64,000 nt of DNA from Riemerella columbina (GCF_030517065.1 NZ_CP103950.1:1922001-1986000); one strand, 5' to 3'; positions 18,867-28,606 are shown, counted from the first letter of the stretch. Numbers and translations are program-made. Notes: generated by a model not told the origin, from the sequence alone.

Positions 18867-19988
18867 ATGAACAAAGTATTATTTTCTGGGCTCTTGGTAG
18901 CCGCATCTTTTGGGATCATGAACGCCCAAACTGTCCACATTCCTGATGCAGCATTTAAAAGCAAACTGCTCACACATTATCCTAAAATAGACACCGATAA
19001 CGATAACGAAATCAGTGTAGCAGAAGCGGAAGCCGTAATAGATAACCTGTCTTTATCTGATGGCGGTATCCAAGATTTAACAGGATTAGAAGCTTTTAAA
19101 AATATTAAAACCCTCCGAATTGAGGGCAATAGCATTACTTCTGGAACACTCAACTTACAAGCTCAAAAAGACTTGCAACAATTATATGCTGAAGATTGTA
19201 GTCTTTCCTCAATAGACATCAGCCAGAATGCAGATTTAGAGATTTTAAACTGTAACATTAACCAAATTTCAACATTAGATGTTAGCCATAATCCTAAATT
19301 GAGAATTTTGGAATGTGGAGAAAACCAACTAACGGCGTTAGATTTAAACCAAAACCCGCAGTTAACGGAATTGATGTGCTATTATAACCAAATCTCTGCC
19401 TTAGATTTATCTCAAAACAAAGATTTAACCGATATTTCAGCGTATGATAACCAAATTTCAGCATTAGACATTAGTCAAAATACAGCCTTGGTAAGGATAG
19501 ACCTTGAAAACAATCAACTCACCACTTTGGACGCCAGCCAAAATGCCAACCTTCTTAAATTGATTTTAAAAAATAATCAGCTCAATAGTTTGGACATTTC
19601 TTTCGGTGATTATCAAAATTTTTCAGAATTAGACATTACTAATAATCCTGCTTTAAGTTGTGTTAAAATTACCGCTGGGCAAACGCCTCAAAGCACTTGG
19701 ATGAAAGATGACTCCGCAAGTTTCAACGCAAACTGCGGCACTATGGGCGTTCAAAACCTCCATACCATTAACGAAACAGCGGTTTTCCCTAATCCTACCA
19801 CAGACCTTGTAAAGGTAAAATCTACGCTAACGCCAACTTCTATCAAAGTTTATAATAGTGCTGGACATTTGGTAGCACAAAATCAAAATCAACAGAACAT
19901 TAGCCTCAAAAATTTAAATCGTGGTGTGTATATTCTGCATATTACGATTAACGGCGAAAATATCATCAAAAAAGTAATTAAAAAATAA
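18867..19988 (+). CDS. leucine-rich repeat protein with T9SS sorting domain
   Basis: Secreted protein of 373 residues. A signal peptide (MNKVLFSGLL to MNAQ) is followed by a short helical start (IPDAAFKSKLL) and an EF-hand-like DTDNDNEISVAEAE. About eight leucine-rich repeats of roughly 21 residues then follow, with consensus LDxSxNxxLxxLxxxxNQL. The last 70 residues (FPNPTTDLVKVKS to IIKKVIKK) are a type A type IX secretion sorting domain, which targets proteins to the cell surface. An upstream in-frame ATG at 18801 encodes non-signal sequence and is rejected. The gene stands alone between terminators. Repeats of this type often mediate adhesion; no binding partner can be named. Confidence 0.88.
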   Translation: MNKVLFSGLLVAASFGIMNAQTVHIPDAAFKSKLLTHYPKIDTDNDNEISVAEAEAVIDNLSLSDGGIQDLTGLEAFKNIKTLRIEGNSITSGTLNLQAQKDLQQLYAEDCSLSSIDISQNADLEILNCNINQISTLDVSHNPKLRILECGENQLTALDLNQNPQLTELMCYYNQISALDLSQNKDLTDISAYDNQISALDISQNTALVRIDLENNQLTTLDASQNANLLKLILKNNQLNSLDISFGDYQNFSELDITNNPALSCVKITAGQTPQSTWMKDDSASFNANCGTMGVQNLHTINETAVFPNPTTDLVKVKSTLTPTSIKVYNSAGHLVAQNQNQQNISLKNLNRGVYILHITINGENIIKKVIKK

Positions 19989-20013
19989 GTTTTTCTTTGG
20001 TTTTAGGTAACCT

Positions 20014-20052
20014 CTCCTCCACTGTCTCTATAGAGATAGCGGAGGATTTTTT
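20014..20052 (+). terminator. terminator after the LRR gene
   Basis: Stem TCCTCC (20014-20019) with GGAGGA (20040-20045) around an inner CTGTCTCTATAGAGATAG self-complementary loop, followed by seven T residues. Confidence 0.75.
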
Positions 20053-20115
20053 TACAAACCGCCTACAAAAAAACGACATCCCCCCACAATTCCCATCAAA
20101 AAGATTAAAACAAAT

Positions 20116-20149
20116 GCCCGATTTTCTTCGGGCTATTTCTTTGTTTTTT
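20116..20149 (+). terminator. hairpin with T-rich tail upstream of pgi
   Basis: GCCCGA (20116-20121) and TCGGGC (20128-20133) around TTTTCT, followed by a T-rich tail to 20149. It could be a second terminator, or a site overlapping the pgi promoter, whose -7 box TAACTTTG is at 20152-20159. Confidence 0.45.
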
Positions 20150-20202
20150 CATAACTTTGCGCCCATATCTACGCGTATAAAAAGATTAAAATTAAGACAT
20201 CT

Positions 20203-21846
20203 ATGTTTCCAAAAATCAACCCTTTAGAAACCCAAGCTTGGCAACAACTGGCAGAACATCTCAACCATCACGATTTTGATTTGAGAACACTTTTTAATGA
20301 AAACCCTACGCGTTTTGAGGACTTTTCAGTAAAAAAAGCCGATTTTATCTTTGATTATTCCAAAAATCTCATCAATCATCAAACCAAAACTTTACTTCTC
20401 AATTTAGCGGAAGAGTGCCAACTGCCACAAGCCATCAAGGCGATGTTTAGCGGAGAAAAAATCAACGAAACCGAAGGTAGAGCCGTTCTGCATACCGCTT
20501 TGAGGGATTTTTCGGACACCCCAATTTTAGTCGATGGCGAAGATATTAAACCTAAAATAAAGCGCGTGCAGCAACAGATGAAAACTTTTTCTGAAAAAAT
20601 CATTTCTGGCGCCCATCGCGGATTTACAGGCAAAGAGATAACAGATGTGGTGAATATCGGCATTGGAGGGTCAGATTTAGGTCCCGTGATGGTTTGCTCA
20701 GCTCTAAAACACTTTAAAACCAGACTAAATGTTCATTTTGTGTCTAATGTAGATGGCAACCATTTAGCCGAAACGCTTAAAAATCTCAATCCAGAAACCA
20801 CGCTTTTCATCATCGCTTCTAAAACTTTTACTACCCAAGAAACGATGACCAACGCAACCTCTGCCAAGCAATGGTTCCTAAAATGTGGAACACAGGAGGA
20901 GGTCGCCAAGCATTTTGTAGCGCTTTCTACCAATACGGAAGCTGTAAAAGCCTTCGGCATTGCTGAAGAGAACACTTTTGAGTTTTGGGATTGGGTTGGC
21001 GGTCGCTATTCGCTGTGGAGTGCTATTGGGCTGAGCATTGCGCTGGCTATCGGCTATGAGCATTTTGAGGCACTTCTCAAAGGCGCTTATGATGCAGACC
21101 TCCACTTTAAAACCGCTGATTTCTCTGAAAATATCCCTGTTTTGATGGGACTTTTAGGCATTTGGTATCGTAATTTTTACGGAGCGACGAGTTATGCTGT
21201 TTTGCCTTATTCTCAATATTTAGACCGTTTTCCTGCCTATCTTCAACAAGGCGATATGGAAAGTAACGGCAAAATGGTAGATAGAAACGGAGATTTTGTA
21301 AAATACGAAACAGGACCCATCATCTGGGGCGAACCTGGCACCAATGGGCAACACGCCTTCTATCAGCTGATTCATCAAGGCACCGAGTTAATCCCAGCCG
21401 ATTTTATCGCTTATATAGAAGCCGCCAATCCGCTGGCTGATCATCAAGAAAAATTATTAGCCAACTTTTTCGCACAAACCGAAGCTTTAGCGTTTGGCAA
21501 AACCGAAGAGGAAGCCCAAGAGGAATTGAAATCCGCAGGCACTTCTACTGAAAAAATAGCCACTTTGGTGCGTTATAAAACATTTTTGGGCAACAGCCCT
21601 ACCAATTCTTTCTTATTCCAAAAACTTACGCCATTCTCGTTAGGGCAGCTGATTGCGCTATATGAACACAAAATTTTTGTACAGGGCGTTATTTGGAACA
21701 TTTATAGTTTTGATCAATTCGGTGTAGAGCTGGGCAAAGTGTTAGCTGGGCATATTTTAAAAGAATTAAAAGCGCAGAAAACGGTCACCGACCACGATAG
21801 CTCCACCAACGGATTGATGAATTATTTTTTACAACATCAACCCTAA
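20203..21846 (+). CDS. pgi: glucose-6-phosphate isomerase
   Basis: Interconverts glucose 6-phosphate and fructose 6-phosphate in the cytoplasm. At 547 residues it has the long bacterial form. Visible motifs are [13 protein letters not shown] (sugar-phosphate binding), [13 protein letters not shown], the signature [17 protein letters not shown], an active-site QGDMESNGK, and the second signature [13 protein letters not shown] near the end. It has its own -7 box 43 bases upstream, and folD follows 31 bases after its stop, so the two may share a transcript. Confidence 0.96.
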   Translation: MFPKINPLETQAWQQLAEHLNHHDFDLRTLFNENPTRFEDFSVKKADFIFDYSKNLINHQTKTLLLNLAEECQLPQAIKAMFSGEKINETEGRAVLHTALRDFSDTPILVDGEDIKPKIKRVQQQMKTFSEKIISGAHRGFTGKEITDVVNIGIGGSDLGPVMVCSALKHFKTRLNVHFVSNVDGNHLAETLKNLNPETTLFIIASKTFTTQETMTNATSAKQWFLKCGTQEEVAKHFVALSTNTEAVKAFGIAEENTFEFWDWVGGRYSLWSAIGLSIALAIGYEHFEALLKGAYDADLHFKTADFSENIPVLMGLLGIWYRNFYGATSYAVLPYSQYLDRFPAYLQQGDMESNGKMVDRNGDFVKYETGPIIWGEPGTNGQHAFYQLIHQGTELIPADFIAYIEAANPLADHQEKLLANFFAQTEALAFGKTEEEAQEELKSAGTSTEKIATLVRYKTFLGNSPTNSFLFQKLTPFSLGQLIALYEHKIFVQGVIWNIYSFDQFGVELGKVLAGHILKELKAQKTVTDHDSSTNGLMNYFLQHQP

Positions 21847-21877
21847 TTTTCCTTTACTTCTAAATAAATCTAAAAAA

Positions 21878-22762
21878 ATGGCAAAAATATTAGACGGACT
21901 TAAAGTGTCCAAAGAAATTAAACAAGAAATTAAAAACGATGTAGACAAACTCAAATCCACTGGGAAAAGACTGCCGCACCTCTCCGCAATTTTAGTGGGC
22001 AACAATGGCGCAAGCAAAGCCTATGTGAATGCGAAAATAAAAGACTGCGCCGAGGTAGGCTTCCAATCTTCCCTCCATCGTTTCCCAAGTACCGCCTCCG
22101 AAGCCGAGGTTTTGGAGAAAATAAAAGAGCTCAATGAAGATCCTAAAGTAGACGGCTTTATCGTGCAACTACCGCTCCCTAAACAGATGGACCAAGAAAA
22201 AATCATTATGGCGATAGACCCTCACAAGGATGTTGATGGCTTCCACCCTGAGAATTTTGGGCGTATGGCATTGGAAATGGATACCTTCCTTCCTGCCACG
22301 CCTTTCGGTATCCTTACCCTTCTGGAGCGCTACCAAATAGAAACCAAAGGTAAACACTGCGTTATCATCGGAAGAAGCCGCATTGTAGGGCGCCCAATGA
22401 GCATCCTTATGGGGAGAAAAGATTTCCCTGGCAATTCTACGGTAACGCTAACGCACTCCTACACGCCTCATATTGAAGAATTTACAAAAAACGCTGATAT
22501 TGTTATCACCGCCTTAGGCGATCCTTATTTCCTCAAAGGCAATATGATCAAAGAGGGCGCTGTTATTATTGATGTGGGGATTACTCGCGTAGATGACGAC
22601 AGCGAAAAAGGCTATAAACTGGCTGGCGATGTTGATTTTGAAAGCTGTGCACCCAAAGCCTCTTGGATTACGCCCGTGCCAGGTGGTGTAGGTCCGATGA
22701 CCAGAGCGATGCTGATGAAAAACACCTTATTAGCCTATAAACAGACCATCTATCAGTCGTAA
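21878..22762 (+). CDS. folD: methylenetetrahydrofolate dehydrogenase/cyclohydrolase
   Basis: Bifunctional FolD, 294 residues, oxidising 5,10-methylene-THF and hydrolysing the methenyl form to 10-formyl-THF. The catalytic lysine is K54 in AYVNAKIKDCAEVGF. The conserved VDGFIVQLPLPK, the NADP-binding GRSRIVGRPMS and the terminal GGVGPMTRAMLM are all present. It follows pgi closely. Confidence 0.96.
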   Translation: MAKILDGLKVSKEIKQEIKNDVDKLKSTGKRLPHLSAILVGNNGASKAYVNAKIKDCAEVGFQSSLHRFPSTASEAEVLEKIKELNEDPKVDGFIVQLPLPKQMDQEKIIMAIDPHKDVDGFHPENFGRMALEMDTFLPATPFGILTLLERYQIETKGKHCVIIGRSRIVGRPMSILMGRKDFPGNSTVTLTHSYTPHIEEFTKNADIVITALGDPYFLKGNMIKEGAVIIDVGITRVDDDSEKGYKLAGDVDFESCAPKASWITPVPGGVGPMTRAMLMKNTLLAYKQTIYQS

Positions 22763-22870
22763 AAAACATTTTTTCATCAAGTTAAAATAAGACTTTGTAG
22801 CCTGTGCTGCAGAGTTTTATTTTTTATATATTCTAAAACGAATACGCGGCTATATCCTAATATTTTTTCT

Positions 22871-22878
22871 TAATTTTG
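22871..22878 (+). promoter_or_regulatory. -7 box directly before the ABC exporter gene
   Basis: TAATTTTG ends only eight bases before the ATG at 22886, so transcription would start almost at the start codon. This suggests a leaderless transcript. Confidence 0.4.
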
Positions 22879-22885
22879 CAGCCTC

Positions 22886-24544
22886 ATGAAAGCGCTTAAA
22901 ACCCTTAATCCTTATTTTTGGAAACACAGAAAACTCTTATCTTGGGGAGTTTTCTTCATTATTGCCAGCAACTTTTTTGCGATTTTCCAAATTCAATTTG
23001 TGGGAAAAACCGTAGATGTCATCCACCAAGTTTTATCCGATCAAAACATCGTGAAGGAGGTTTTATTCCGTACTTTGCTCATCAATGGTGGAATTATTGT
23101 AGGCAGCTCCTTGCTCTCAGGATTTTTCCGTTTTATGATGCGACAGACCATCATCGTAACTTCAAGAAAAATAGAGTACGAACTCAAAAATAAGATTTTT
23201 AAACAATACGAAAAACTCTCTCTCACCCAATACAAAGCCACGACAGTAGGGGATTTACTCAACCGTTTGAGCGAAGATGTGGTTGCCATTAGGATGTATT
23301 TGGGCCCTGGGGTGATGTATGTGATCAACTTGGCTATTTTGCTCATCATCACCAGTATTTATATGCTCAAAACCGATGTGCAGATGACGCTCTGGACCTT
23401 AATTCCGCTGCCTATTCTCTCCTTCGTGATTTATAAAGTGAGCTCCATCATCAACCGAAAATCTAAAATTATGCAAAAGAGCCAATCGGCGATTTCTACT
23501 TTTGTGCAAGATAGTTTTTCGGGCATTCGTGTGGTTAAATTCTTTAACAAAGAAAAATATATTGAAAAAAATTATGGTCTTAAAGTTAAAGATTATCAAG
23601 ATAAAGCCTTGGACTTAGCCAAAACAGAAGCTTATTTTTTTACCATTGTGCTCTTTGTTATCGGCTTGCTTAATGTAGCGATTTTATACATTGGAGGGCA
23701 AAAATTTATCAATAATGAAATGACCATAGGCGCTATTGCCGATTTTTTTATGTACATCAACATTCTGATTTGGCCGTTCTCTATGGTCGGTTGGGTGACC
23801 TCCGTTAATCAAAGAGCTGCCGCCTCTATGCAGCGGGTTAATGAGTTTATGGAAATGCAATCGGAAATTCTGAACACCAACCACAGCCACTATCCCATCC
23901 ACGGCGATATAGAGTTCCGAAATGTGAGCTACACCTATCCCAACACGGGCATTAAGGCTTTGGATCAGTTGAGTTTTAAAATAAAAGCAGGCGAATCCCT
24001 CGCTATTATGGGGAAAACAGGAAGCGGAAAATCAACTATTGCGCTGTTGCTTTGCCGTTTAATAGACCCTGATGAGGGCAAAATCTTCATCGATGGAAAA
24101 AACCTCAAAGACCATAATATAGAGGCTTACCGTGCGGCATTGGGCTACATTCCGCAAGAAAGTTACCTTTTCTCGGATACCATTGCTCAGAATATTGGTT
24201 TTGCCGTAGATCAGCCTTCTATGGAAGAGATTATCCATTTTGCGAAAATCGCAGATATTCATAAAAATATTGTGGATTTCAAAAATCAATATGAGACAAT
24301 GGTTGGCGAAAGAGGCGTGATGCTTTCTGGAGGACAAAAACAGCGGATTTGCATTGCCAGAGCTTTAATCAAAGAACCGAAAATCCTCATTTTTGATGAT
24401 AGCCTCTCCGCCTTAGACACCGAAACGGAAGAAAATATCCTTGAAAATCTGCGTTTAATGCCAGAAAAAAGCACTCGGATTATCATTACCCACCGCCTAT
24501 CCAGTGCAAAAAATGCCGATCATATTCTGCATTTAGAAGATTAA
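22886..24544 (+). CDS. ABC exporter, fused membrane and ATPase domains
   Basis: Half-size ABC exporter of 552 residues, presumably a homodimer in the inner membrane. The N-terminal part to about residue 300 holds six membrane helices of the exporter type. The ATPase part has Walker A GKTGSGKST, a Q-loop (YIPQESYLFSD), signature LSGGQKQRICIARAL, Walker B ILIFDDSLSALD and the switch histidine (ITHRLSS). It resembles the MdlA/MdlB multidrug/lipid exporters; the substrate is unknown. The C-terminus ends right after the switch region (HILHLED), slightly short of most relatives. Confidence 0.9.
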   Translation: MKALKTLNPYFWKHRKLLSWGVFFIIASNFFAIFQIQFVGKTVDVIHQVLSDQNIVKEVLFRTLLINGGIIVGSSLLSGFFRFMMRQTIIVTSRKIEYELKNKIFKQYEKLSLTQYKATTVGDLLNRLSEDVVAIRMYLGPGVMYVINLAILLIITSIYMLKTDVQMTLWTLIPLPILSFVIYKVSSIINRKSKIMQKSQSAISTFVQDSFSGIRVVKFFNKEKYIEKNYGLKVKDYQDKALDLAKTEAYFFTIVLFVIGLLNVAILYIGGQKFINNEMTIGAIADFFMYINILIWPFSMVGWVTSVNQRAAASMQRVNEFMEMQSEILNTNHSHYPIHGDIEFRNVSYTYPNTGIKALDQLSFKIKAGESLAIMGKTGSGKSTIALLLCRLIDPDEGKIFIDGKNLKDHNIEAYRAALGYIPQESYLFSDTIAQNIGFAVDQPSMEEIIHFAKIADIHKNIVDFKNQYETMVGERGVMLSGGQKQRICIARALIKEPKILIFDDSLSALDTETEENILENLRLMPEKSTRIIITHRLSSAKNADHILHLED

Positions 24545-24608
24545 ATAGCGCTTAGCCCTATGTTTTTTAACGCATTAGCATTAAAAATATAAATTTAGGT
24601 CTTTTTTC

Positions 24609-24639
24609 TTTGGTGATTTCAATATTTCTATTATATTTG
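24609..24639 (+). promoter_or_regulatory. promoter of the PUR-family gene
   Basis: TTTG at 24609-24612 and TATATTTG at 24632-24639 with a 19-base spacer, 30 bases before the start: a near-perfect Bacteroidetes promoter. Confidence 0.65.
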
Positions 24640-24668
24640 TTTCCTAAGATTTCTAAAAAATAGATGAA

Positions 24669-25007
24669 ATGAGTGATTATAAGGAAAAAAGAAATGAAAA
24701 TGAGATTTTCACAAGAGTATTAAAAGCTGGAAGGAGAACTTATTTCTTTGATGTACGCGAGACCAAAGCGGGGGACTACTATCTGACCATTACCGAAAGT
24801 AAAAAGCATTTCCAAGATAATGGTGATGCCACTTTTGAGAAACACAAGATCTATCTCTATAAAGAAGATTTTAAAAATTTCGCAGAATTATTTAATGAAG
24901 CTTCGGAATTTATCATCCAAGAAAAAGGCGAAGATGTGATTTCAGAAAGACACGATAAGGATTTTAAAGGGCGTAATTTCACTTTAGACGCTAACGAAGA
25001 CCTTTAA
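24669..25007 (+). CDS. PUR-family (DUF3276) nucleic-acid-binding protein
   Basis: A 112-residue protein of the bacterial PUR/DUF3276 family, common in Bacteroidetes and spirochaetes. It begins with a charged segment (YKEKRNENEIFTRVLKAG), then a PUR-like repeat RTYFFDVRETKAGDYYLTITESK and a second half with KHKIYLYKEDFKNFAELFNEA. Relatives such as Borrelia BpuR bind single-stranded DNA or RNA; the role here is not known. It has its own promoter and a strong bidirectional terminator, so it is monocistronic. Confidence 0.82.
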   Translation: MSDYKEKRNENEIFTRVLKAGRRTYFFDVRETKAGDYYLTITESKKHFQDNGDATFEKHKIYLYKEDFKNFAELFNEASEFIIQEKGEDVISERHDKDFKGRNFTLDANEDL

Positions 25008-25040
25008 ATTCCATTTAAATTTTAAAATGTTAAAGAATAA

Positions 25041-25072
25041 AAAAGCATCTACAAATTTGTAGATGCTTTTTT
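25041..25072. terminator. bidirectional terminator, PUR gene / tRNA-His
   Basis: A perfect 30-base palindrome at 25041-25070 (AAAAGCATCTACAAA and its complement), A-rich before and T-rich after, serving the PUR gene on plus and tRNA-His on minus. Confidence 0.9.
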
Positions 25073-25074
25073 AG

Positions 25075-25149
25075 GGTGGATGACCGGGATCGAACCGGCG
25101 ACCTTCAGGACCACAATCTGACGCTCTAACCAACTGAGCTACAACCACC
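25075..25149 (-). tRNA. tRNA-His (GTG)
   Basis: On the minus strand the sequence starts GGTGGTTGTAGCTCAG with the extra 5' G of tRNA-His, which pairs with C73. The anticodon loop is TTGTGGT, giving GTG. The T arm GCCGG-TTCGATC-CCGGT is intact. CCA is not encoded. Two mismatches are visible by hand folding: U5-U68 in the acceptor stem and A-C at the base of the anticodon loop. Confidence 0.93.
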
Positions 25150-25185
25150 GTTTTGTGGGTGCAAATATAGAATTATTTTTTATAT

Positions 25186-25911
25186 CTACAAAATTATTGA
25201 CTCAAAATTTTTGAAGGCTATTAACTTTTCCGTGGTAAACCCTTCCGCATACGCTACACCCGACAATCGCCCTAAATCTTGCGCCCTATAAGTTAGGCTT
25301 TCTAAGAAATTTTTGGTAGCAATAGGCGTTACAGGTTCTTTGGATTTTGGGTCGTAGAATTGCGTTTTATACGCCAAACACGCCTCTATTTTCTTATCCA
25401 TAAACTCAGAAATATCCACCACGAAATCTGGTTCTATGGATTTCCATTGGATGTAATGGAACAGATGTTTGGGGCGCCACGCTTGTTGCGAACTCCCATC
25501 TTCAGCCTCTGTTTTTATTTTTACCAAGCCTGATAAGAAACACGCATCAGACACTAATTTTGCGGCTTTAGCGTGGTCTGGATGGCGATCATCAATGGCG
25601 TTGGCAAGTACCAAAGTAGGTTGATACTTCCGAATCATAGTCACAATACGCATTTGATATTCCTCTGAATTGGTTAAAAAACCATCTTTCATTTTGAGAT
25701 TTTCTCTATGGGTAATGCCTAAAATTTTAGAGGCATTTTGAGCTTCTTCTGCTCTGGTTTCGCGGGTACCTCGGGTACCTAATTCGCCCTCCGTTAGGTC
25801 TACAACAGCAACAGATTTTCCCTCGGCAATGAGTTTGGCTAATGTACCACCGCAGCCTAATTCTACATCGTCTGGATGGGCGCCTATGGCTAAAATATCT
25901 ACTTTATTCAT
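25186..25911 (-). CDS. bshB1: bacillithiol biosynthesis deacetylase BshB1
   Basis: LmbE-like zinc deacetylase of 241 residues that removes the acetyl group from GlcNAc-malate, the second step of bacillithiol synthesis. The zinc motif AIGAHPDDVELGCGG (His12, Asp15) starts the protein, and the third ligand lies in DDRHPDHAKAAKLV. The BshB1-type RGTRETRAEEA and C-terminal RYxGxxAE-like GVAYAEGFTTEK are seen. bshC at 61.9-63.5 kb supplies the last step. It lies downstream of the TPR gene but beyond a terminator, so it is probably transcribed separately. Confidence 0.92.
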   Translation of the reverse strand: MNKVDILAIGAHPDDVELGCGGTLAKLIAEGKSVAVVDLTEGELGTRGTRETRAEEAQNASKILGITHRENLKMKDGFLTNSEEYQMRIVTMIRKYQPTLVLANAIDDRHPDHAKAAKLVSDACFLSGLVKIKTEAEDGSSQQAWRPKHLFHYIQWKSIEPDFVVDISEFMDKKIEACLAYKTQFYDPKSKEPVTPIATKNFLESLTYRAQDLGRLSGVAYAEGFTTEKLIAFKNFESIIL

Positions 25912-25935
25912 CTCTCAATATTTTAATTTTAACAA

Positions 25936-25972
25936 AAAAGTCCCTTAATCATTGAAGATTAAGGGCACTTTT
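25936..25972 (-). terminator. terminator after the TPR gene
   Basis: A minus-strand hairpin of CCCTTAATC with GATTAAGGG extended by AGT/ACT across a one-base bulge, followed by a T run on that strand. Confidence 0.8.
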
Positions 25973-25987
25973 ATTTTGGATTACAGC

Positions 25988-27646
25988 TTATTGATTAAGC
26001 ACTTGTAATAAGTTCTGAGCATCTTTGTACTCTGGGTTGAGCTGCAATGATTTGTTAACATAATCAATGGCTTTGGCTCTGTTGGCATCTTTTTCAAGGT
26101 AAGCCACCGCAAAGTAAGCATAAGAAAGCGTTTCTTTATTTTTTTCTTGCTCTTCCGCTGGTTGCTTAGTTAAAGTATCAATAAAAGTTTGATACGATAA
26201 CTTCGCCAAATCATTGTTGTTCGCTTGCTGATAAGCATAACCTTGGCTGTAATACGCTGGTGCCCAGTCTGGTAATAAGTTAATCATCTGTTGCCATGCA
26301 TACGCTGCACCGTTCCAGTTTTTAGCCTCTTGGTAAGCCATCGCTAATTTGTAGAGGTTGTCCGTGTTTTTAGGGTCTGCCGCAACCGCTTTTTTAAGCG
26401 CTTCTATCTCTGGGCTGGTTGGTCCAGCTTCTGCCGCAGTCTTTAAATCACCGCCACCACTGTTGATTTTTGCCAATTCAGAATCCCAATTCATCGTTTC
26501 ATCTTTTGCCGCTTTGGCAATGGCTAATTTCTCTTGTGCCATTTGCTTTAAGTTGGCTTTGGTAGCTTCATCTTGCGCTTTATACGCTTGCCCTGCATAG
26601 ATTAGCCCTAAAAGCCCTTGGTCTGCAGGCTGCACTCTTGAAGTCTCTACTTTTGAGATAAATTGATCCAAGTTTTGCTTGGCTTCATCATAATTATGAT
26701 CATTATAAAGAAGATATGCTTTTAATTTGAATTTGATAGGATCTTCTACTTTATCAAACACTTGATTTAAAATCTCTTCTGATTCTTTATAATTACCATT
26801 AGCGAAATAAAGTTTAGAAACCTCTAACTTGGTTACTGGATCTTCATCTGCATATTTTAAGTAGTTGAGAAGGTTAATGGCTGCCTCATCGTGTTTTTGG
26901 TATCTGATGTTATAGTTAGCCAAAGCCTTATAAGCTGGGGCATAAGTAGGATCTACAGCAATGGCTTTATTGAGGTTTTCAATGGCTAATTTCCATTGGT
27001 TAGCCGCCATCCAGAGGGTTGCCATTCTGGTAAATACAGAGGCTTTATTTCTGGCTACCGCTGCAGCATCTTCATAGGCTGACATCGCTTTACCCGCATC
27101 TTTTTTAATACGATACGCATCTCCCAACGAATAATAATAGTTGGCTGGCACCTGTCCTTTTTTCTGTGCTTTTTCTATAGCTTGAGTGATATAGTCAATC
27201 GCTAAATCTGGGGCACTGTTATCATCAAACATTGTTAATGCCTCCCCTGCTCTAAACAGCACTTCTGGGTCTTTTCCACGAGAATCATCTACGATGGCTT
27301 TAATTTCGTTGATGGCGCCTTTGTTGCCTTTTCCTAATTTAATAGATGCCAACCCGATTTTATCCAAATATGCCTTTCTATCTAACGCGATACCTTTGTC
27401 AAAGTATTCTTTAGCCTTGTCAAAATTAGGCTCATACTGGGTAAGATAGATGTTTCCTAAATAAAAATAATTCTCTGAAGATGGTGATTTTTCAATCAAC
27501 TGATTAAAAACCGTCTTCGCTTTTGCATATTTATGAGCGTCAACATTCTGTAATCCTTCTTCTACTGTTTGAGCACCTGCAAGTCCAAAAAACATTGCTG
27601 CGGCAGCTCCTAATACCATTTTTTTTGTCATTATTTTATTTTTCAT
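25988..27646 (-). CDS. periplasmic tetratricopeptide repeat protein
   Basis: A 552-residue exported protein with signal peptide (KMVLGAAAAMFFGLAGAQT). About ten TPR-like helical repeats fill the protein, for example NYFYLGNIYLTQYEPNFDKA, YYYSLGDAYRIKKDAGKAMS, PAYKALANYNIRYQKHDEAA and YYSQGYAYQQANNNDLAKLS. A low-complexity linker separates the last group. It is last in the order exbB, exbD, exbD, tonB, small membrane protein, PstS-like lipoprotein, TPR. The repeats imply a scaffold role in the periplasm near that energy-transduction machinery. A second start at 27631 is equally possible. Confidence 0.85.
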   Translation of the reverse strand: MKNKIMTKKMVLGAAAAMFFGLAGAQTVEEGLQNVDAHKYAKAKTVFNQLIEKSPSSENYFYLGNIYLTQYEPNFDKAKEYFDKGIALDRKAYLDKIGLASIKLGKGNKGAINEIKAIVDDSRGKDPEVLFRAGEALTMFDDNSAPDLAIDYITQAIEKAQKKGQVPANYYYSLGDAYRIKKDAGKAMSAYEDAAAVARNKASVFTRMATLWMAANQWKLAIENLNKAIAVDPTYAPAYKALANYNIRYQKHDEAAINLLNYLKYADEDPVTKLEVSKLYFANGNYKESEEILNQVFDKVEDPIKFKLKAYLLYNDHNYDEAKQNLDQFISKVETSRVQPADQGLLGLIYAGQAYKAQDEATKANLKQMAQEKLAIAKAAKDETMNWDSELAKINSGGGDLKTAAEAGPTSPEIEALKKAVAADPKNTDNLYKLAMAYQEAKNWNGAAYAWQQMINLLPDWAPAYYSQGYAYQQANNNDLAKLSYQTFIDTLTKQPAEEQEKNKETLSYAYFAVAYLEKDANRAKAIDYVNKSLQLNPEYKDAQNLLQVLNQ

Positions 27647-27736
27647 TTTAAGATTTTTTAATTACTAATCTATATTTAAAATACCAATATCACGCCAAAA
27701 TAATACCATTTAACTTATTTTAATATCAATTGTATT

Positions 27737-28606
27737 TTATCTCATTTGCACTTCTCTTTTATAAAGGTTATAAGGCTGTAGCCCTTGTTTAGCCACCACA
27801 ATTTGCCCTATTTGTGTACAAGAAAATCTGATAAATCCGTTGCCAACTCCAAAAAAGCCCTCGTTAGTCAAGAAATATAAAATCCTTGAAAACGGATATT
27901 GCATTGTTCTTATATTCTCCAAATCTGGGGTGTAAGCCTTTCCATTTTCTGCAATAATTGGTAAAATTTTTATCTTTTCCTTTAAAGCTTCTACATCTTT
28001 AGAAAAATTCCTACTGATGGTATTGAGGCTAATCACACCGATTTTATTCGGAAACTGGTGGAGGTTTTCTATAATATTTTCGTTGCCTCTGATTACGGAA
28101 AATTTCAATTCCGAAGGTTTTTTATTTAGCGTTTGAGCCACGAAATTTAGGTTGCTCGCATTAGCACCATCAAAAATCAAATTTTTGTCTTCAGATTGTA
28201 ACATCTCTTCAATTTCCTTGATAGAGAGGTTTTGCCTTTCGGCGTTGGCAGGCACGACAAAAACCACGGCATCTCCCGCAAAATTAGCCGGCTGATAGGG
28301 CATATCTACTTTTTCTTCGTAGCGTTTTTGTTCCTTTTCGTTCAATTTTCTGGACATTACAATAACCCCCGCCCTATTCTCTAACAAATCCACCAGCGCA
28401 GAGTCTTCTTTTTTATAAACCACCTGAAGTTCTGCCTCTGGATAAAACGCCATATAGCGCTCAGTAAGGGCTTCGGTAACATTTTTAAAAGATTCATCTG
28501 CCTCTATCGTGATTTTTCCTTTCTGAGGCGTTTGGGCTTCTTCTTTTTTACAAGAAGTTAGCAAAACGGCGGTCAGAATGCTGTATAAGAATAATAATTT
28601 ACGCAT
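27737..28606 (-). CDS. PstS-like substrate-binding lipoprotein
   Basis: A 289-residue lipoprotein with lipobox AVLLTSCKKEE followed by a periplasmic binding fold related to phosphate-binding PstS (ITIEADESFKNVTEALTERY, GVIVMSRKLNEKE, VFVVPANAERQNLSIKEIEEML, RILYFLTNEG). No Pst permease genes are nearby, so ABC-type phosphate import cannot be claimed. It overlaps the small membrane gene before it by eight bases and sits in the tonB-exbBD neighbourhood. This points to a Bacteroidetes-specific accessory role rather than classical PstS function. Confidence 0.78.
   Translation of the reverse strand: MRKLLFLYSILTAVLLTSCKKEEAQTPQKGKITIEADESFKNVTEALTERYMAFYPEAELQVVYKKEDSALVDLLENRAGVIVMSRKLNEKEQKRYEEKVDMPYQPANFAGDAVVFVVPANAERQNLSIKEIEEMLQSEDKNLIFDGANASNLNFVAQTLNKKPSELKFSVIRGNENIIENLHQFPNKIGVISLNTISRNFSKDVEALKEKIKILPIIAENGKAYTPDLENIRTMQYPFSRILYFLTNEGFFGVGNGFIRFSCTQIGQIVVAKQGLQPYNLYKREVQMR

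Noticed and set aside
27737-28606. Classical phosphate ABC transporter PstS
   Set aside because: No pstC, pstA, pstB or phoU nearby; only the binding-protein fold is supported.
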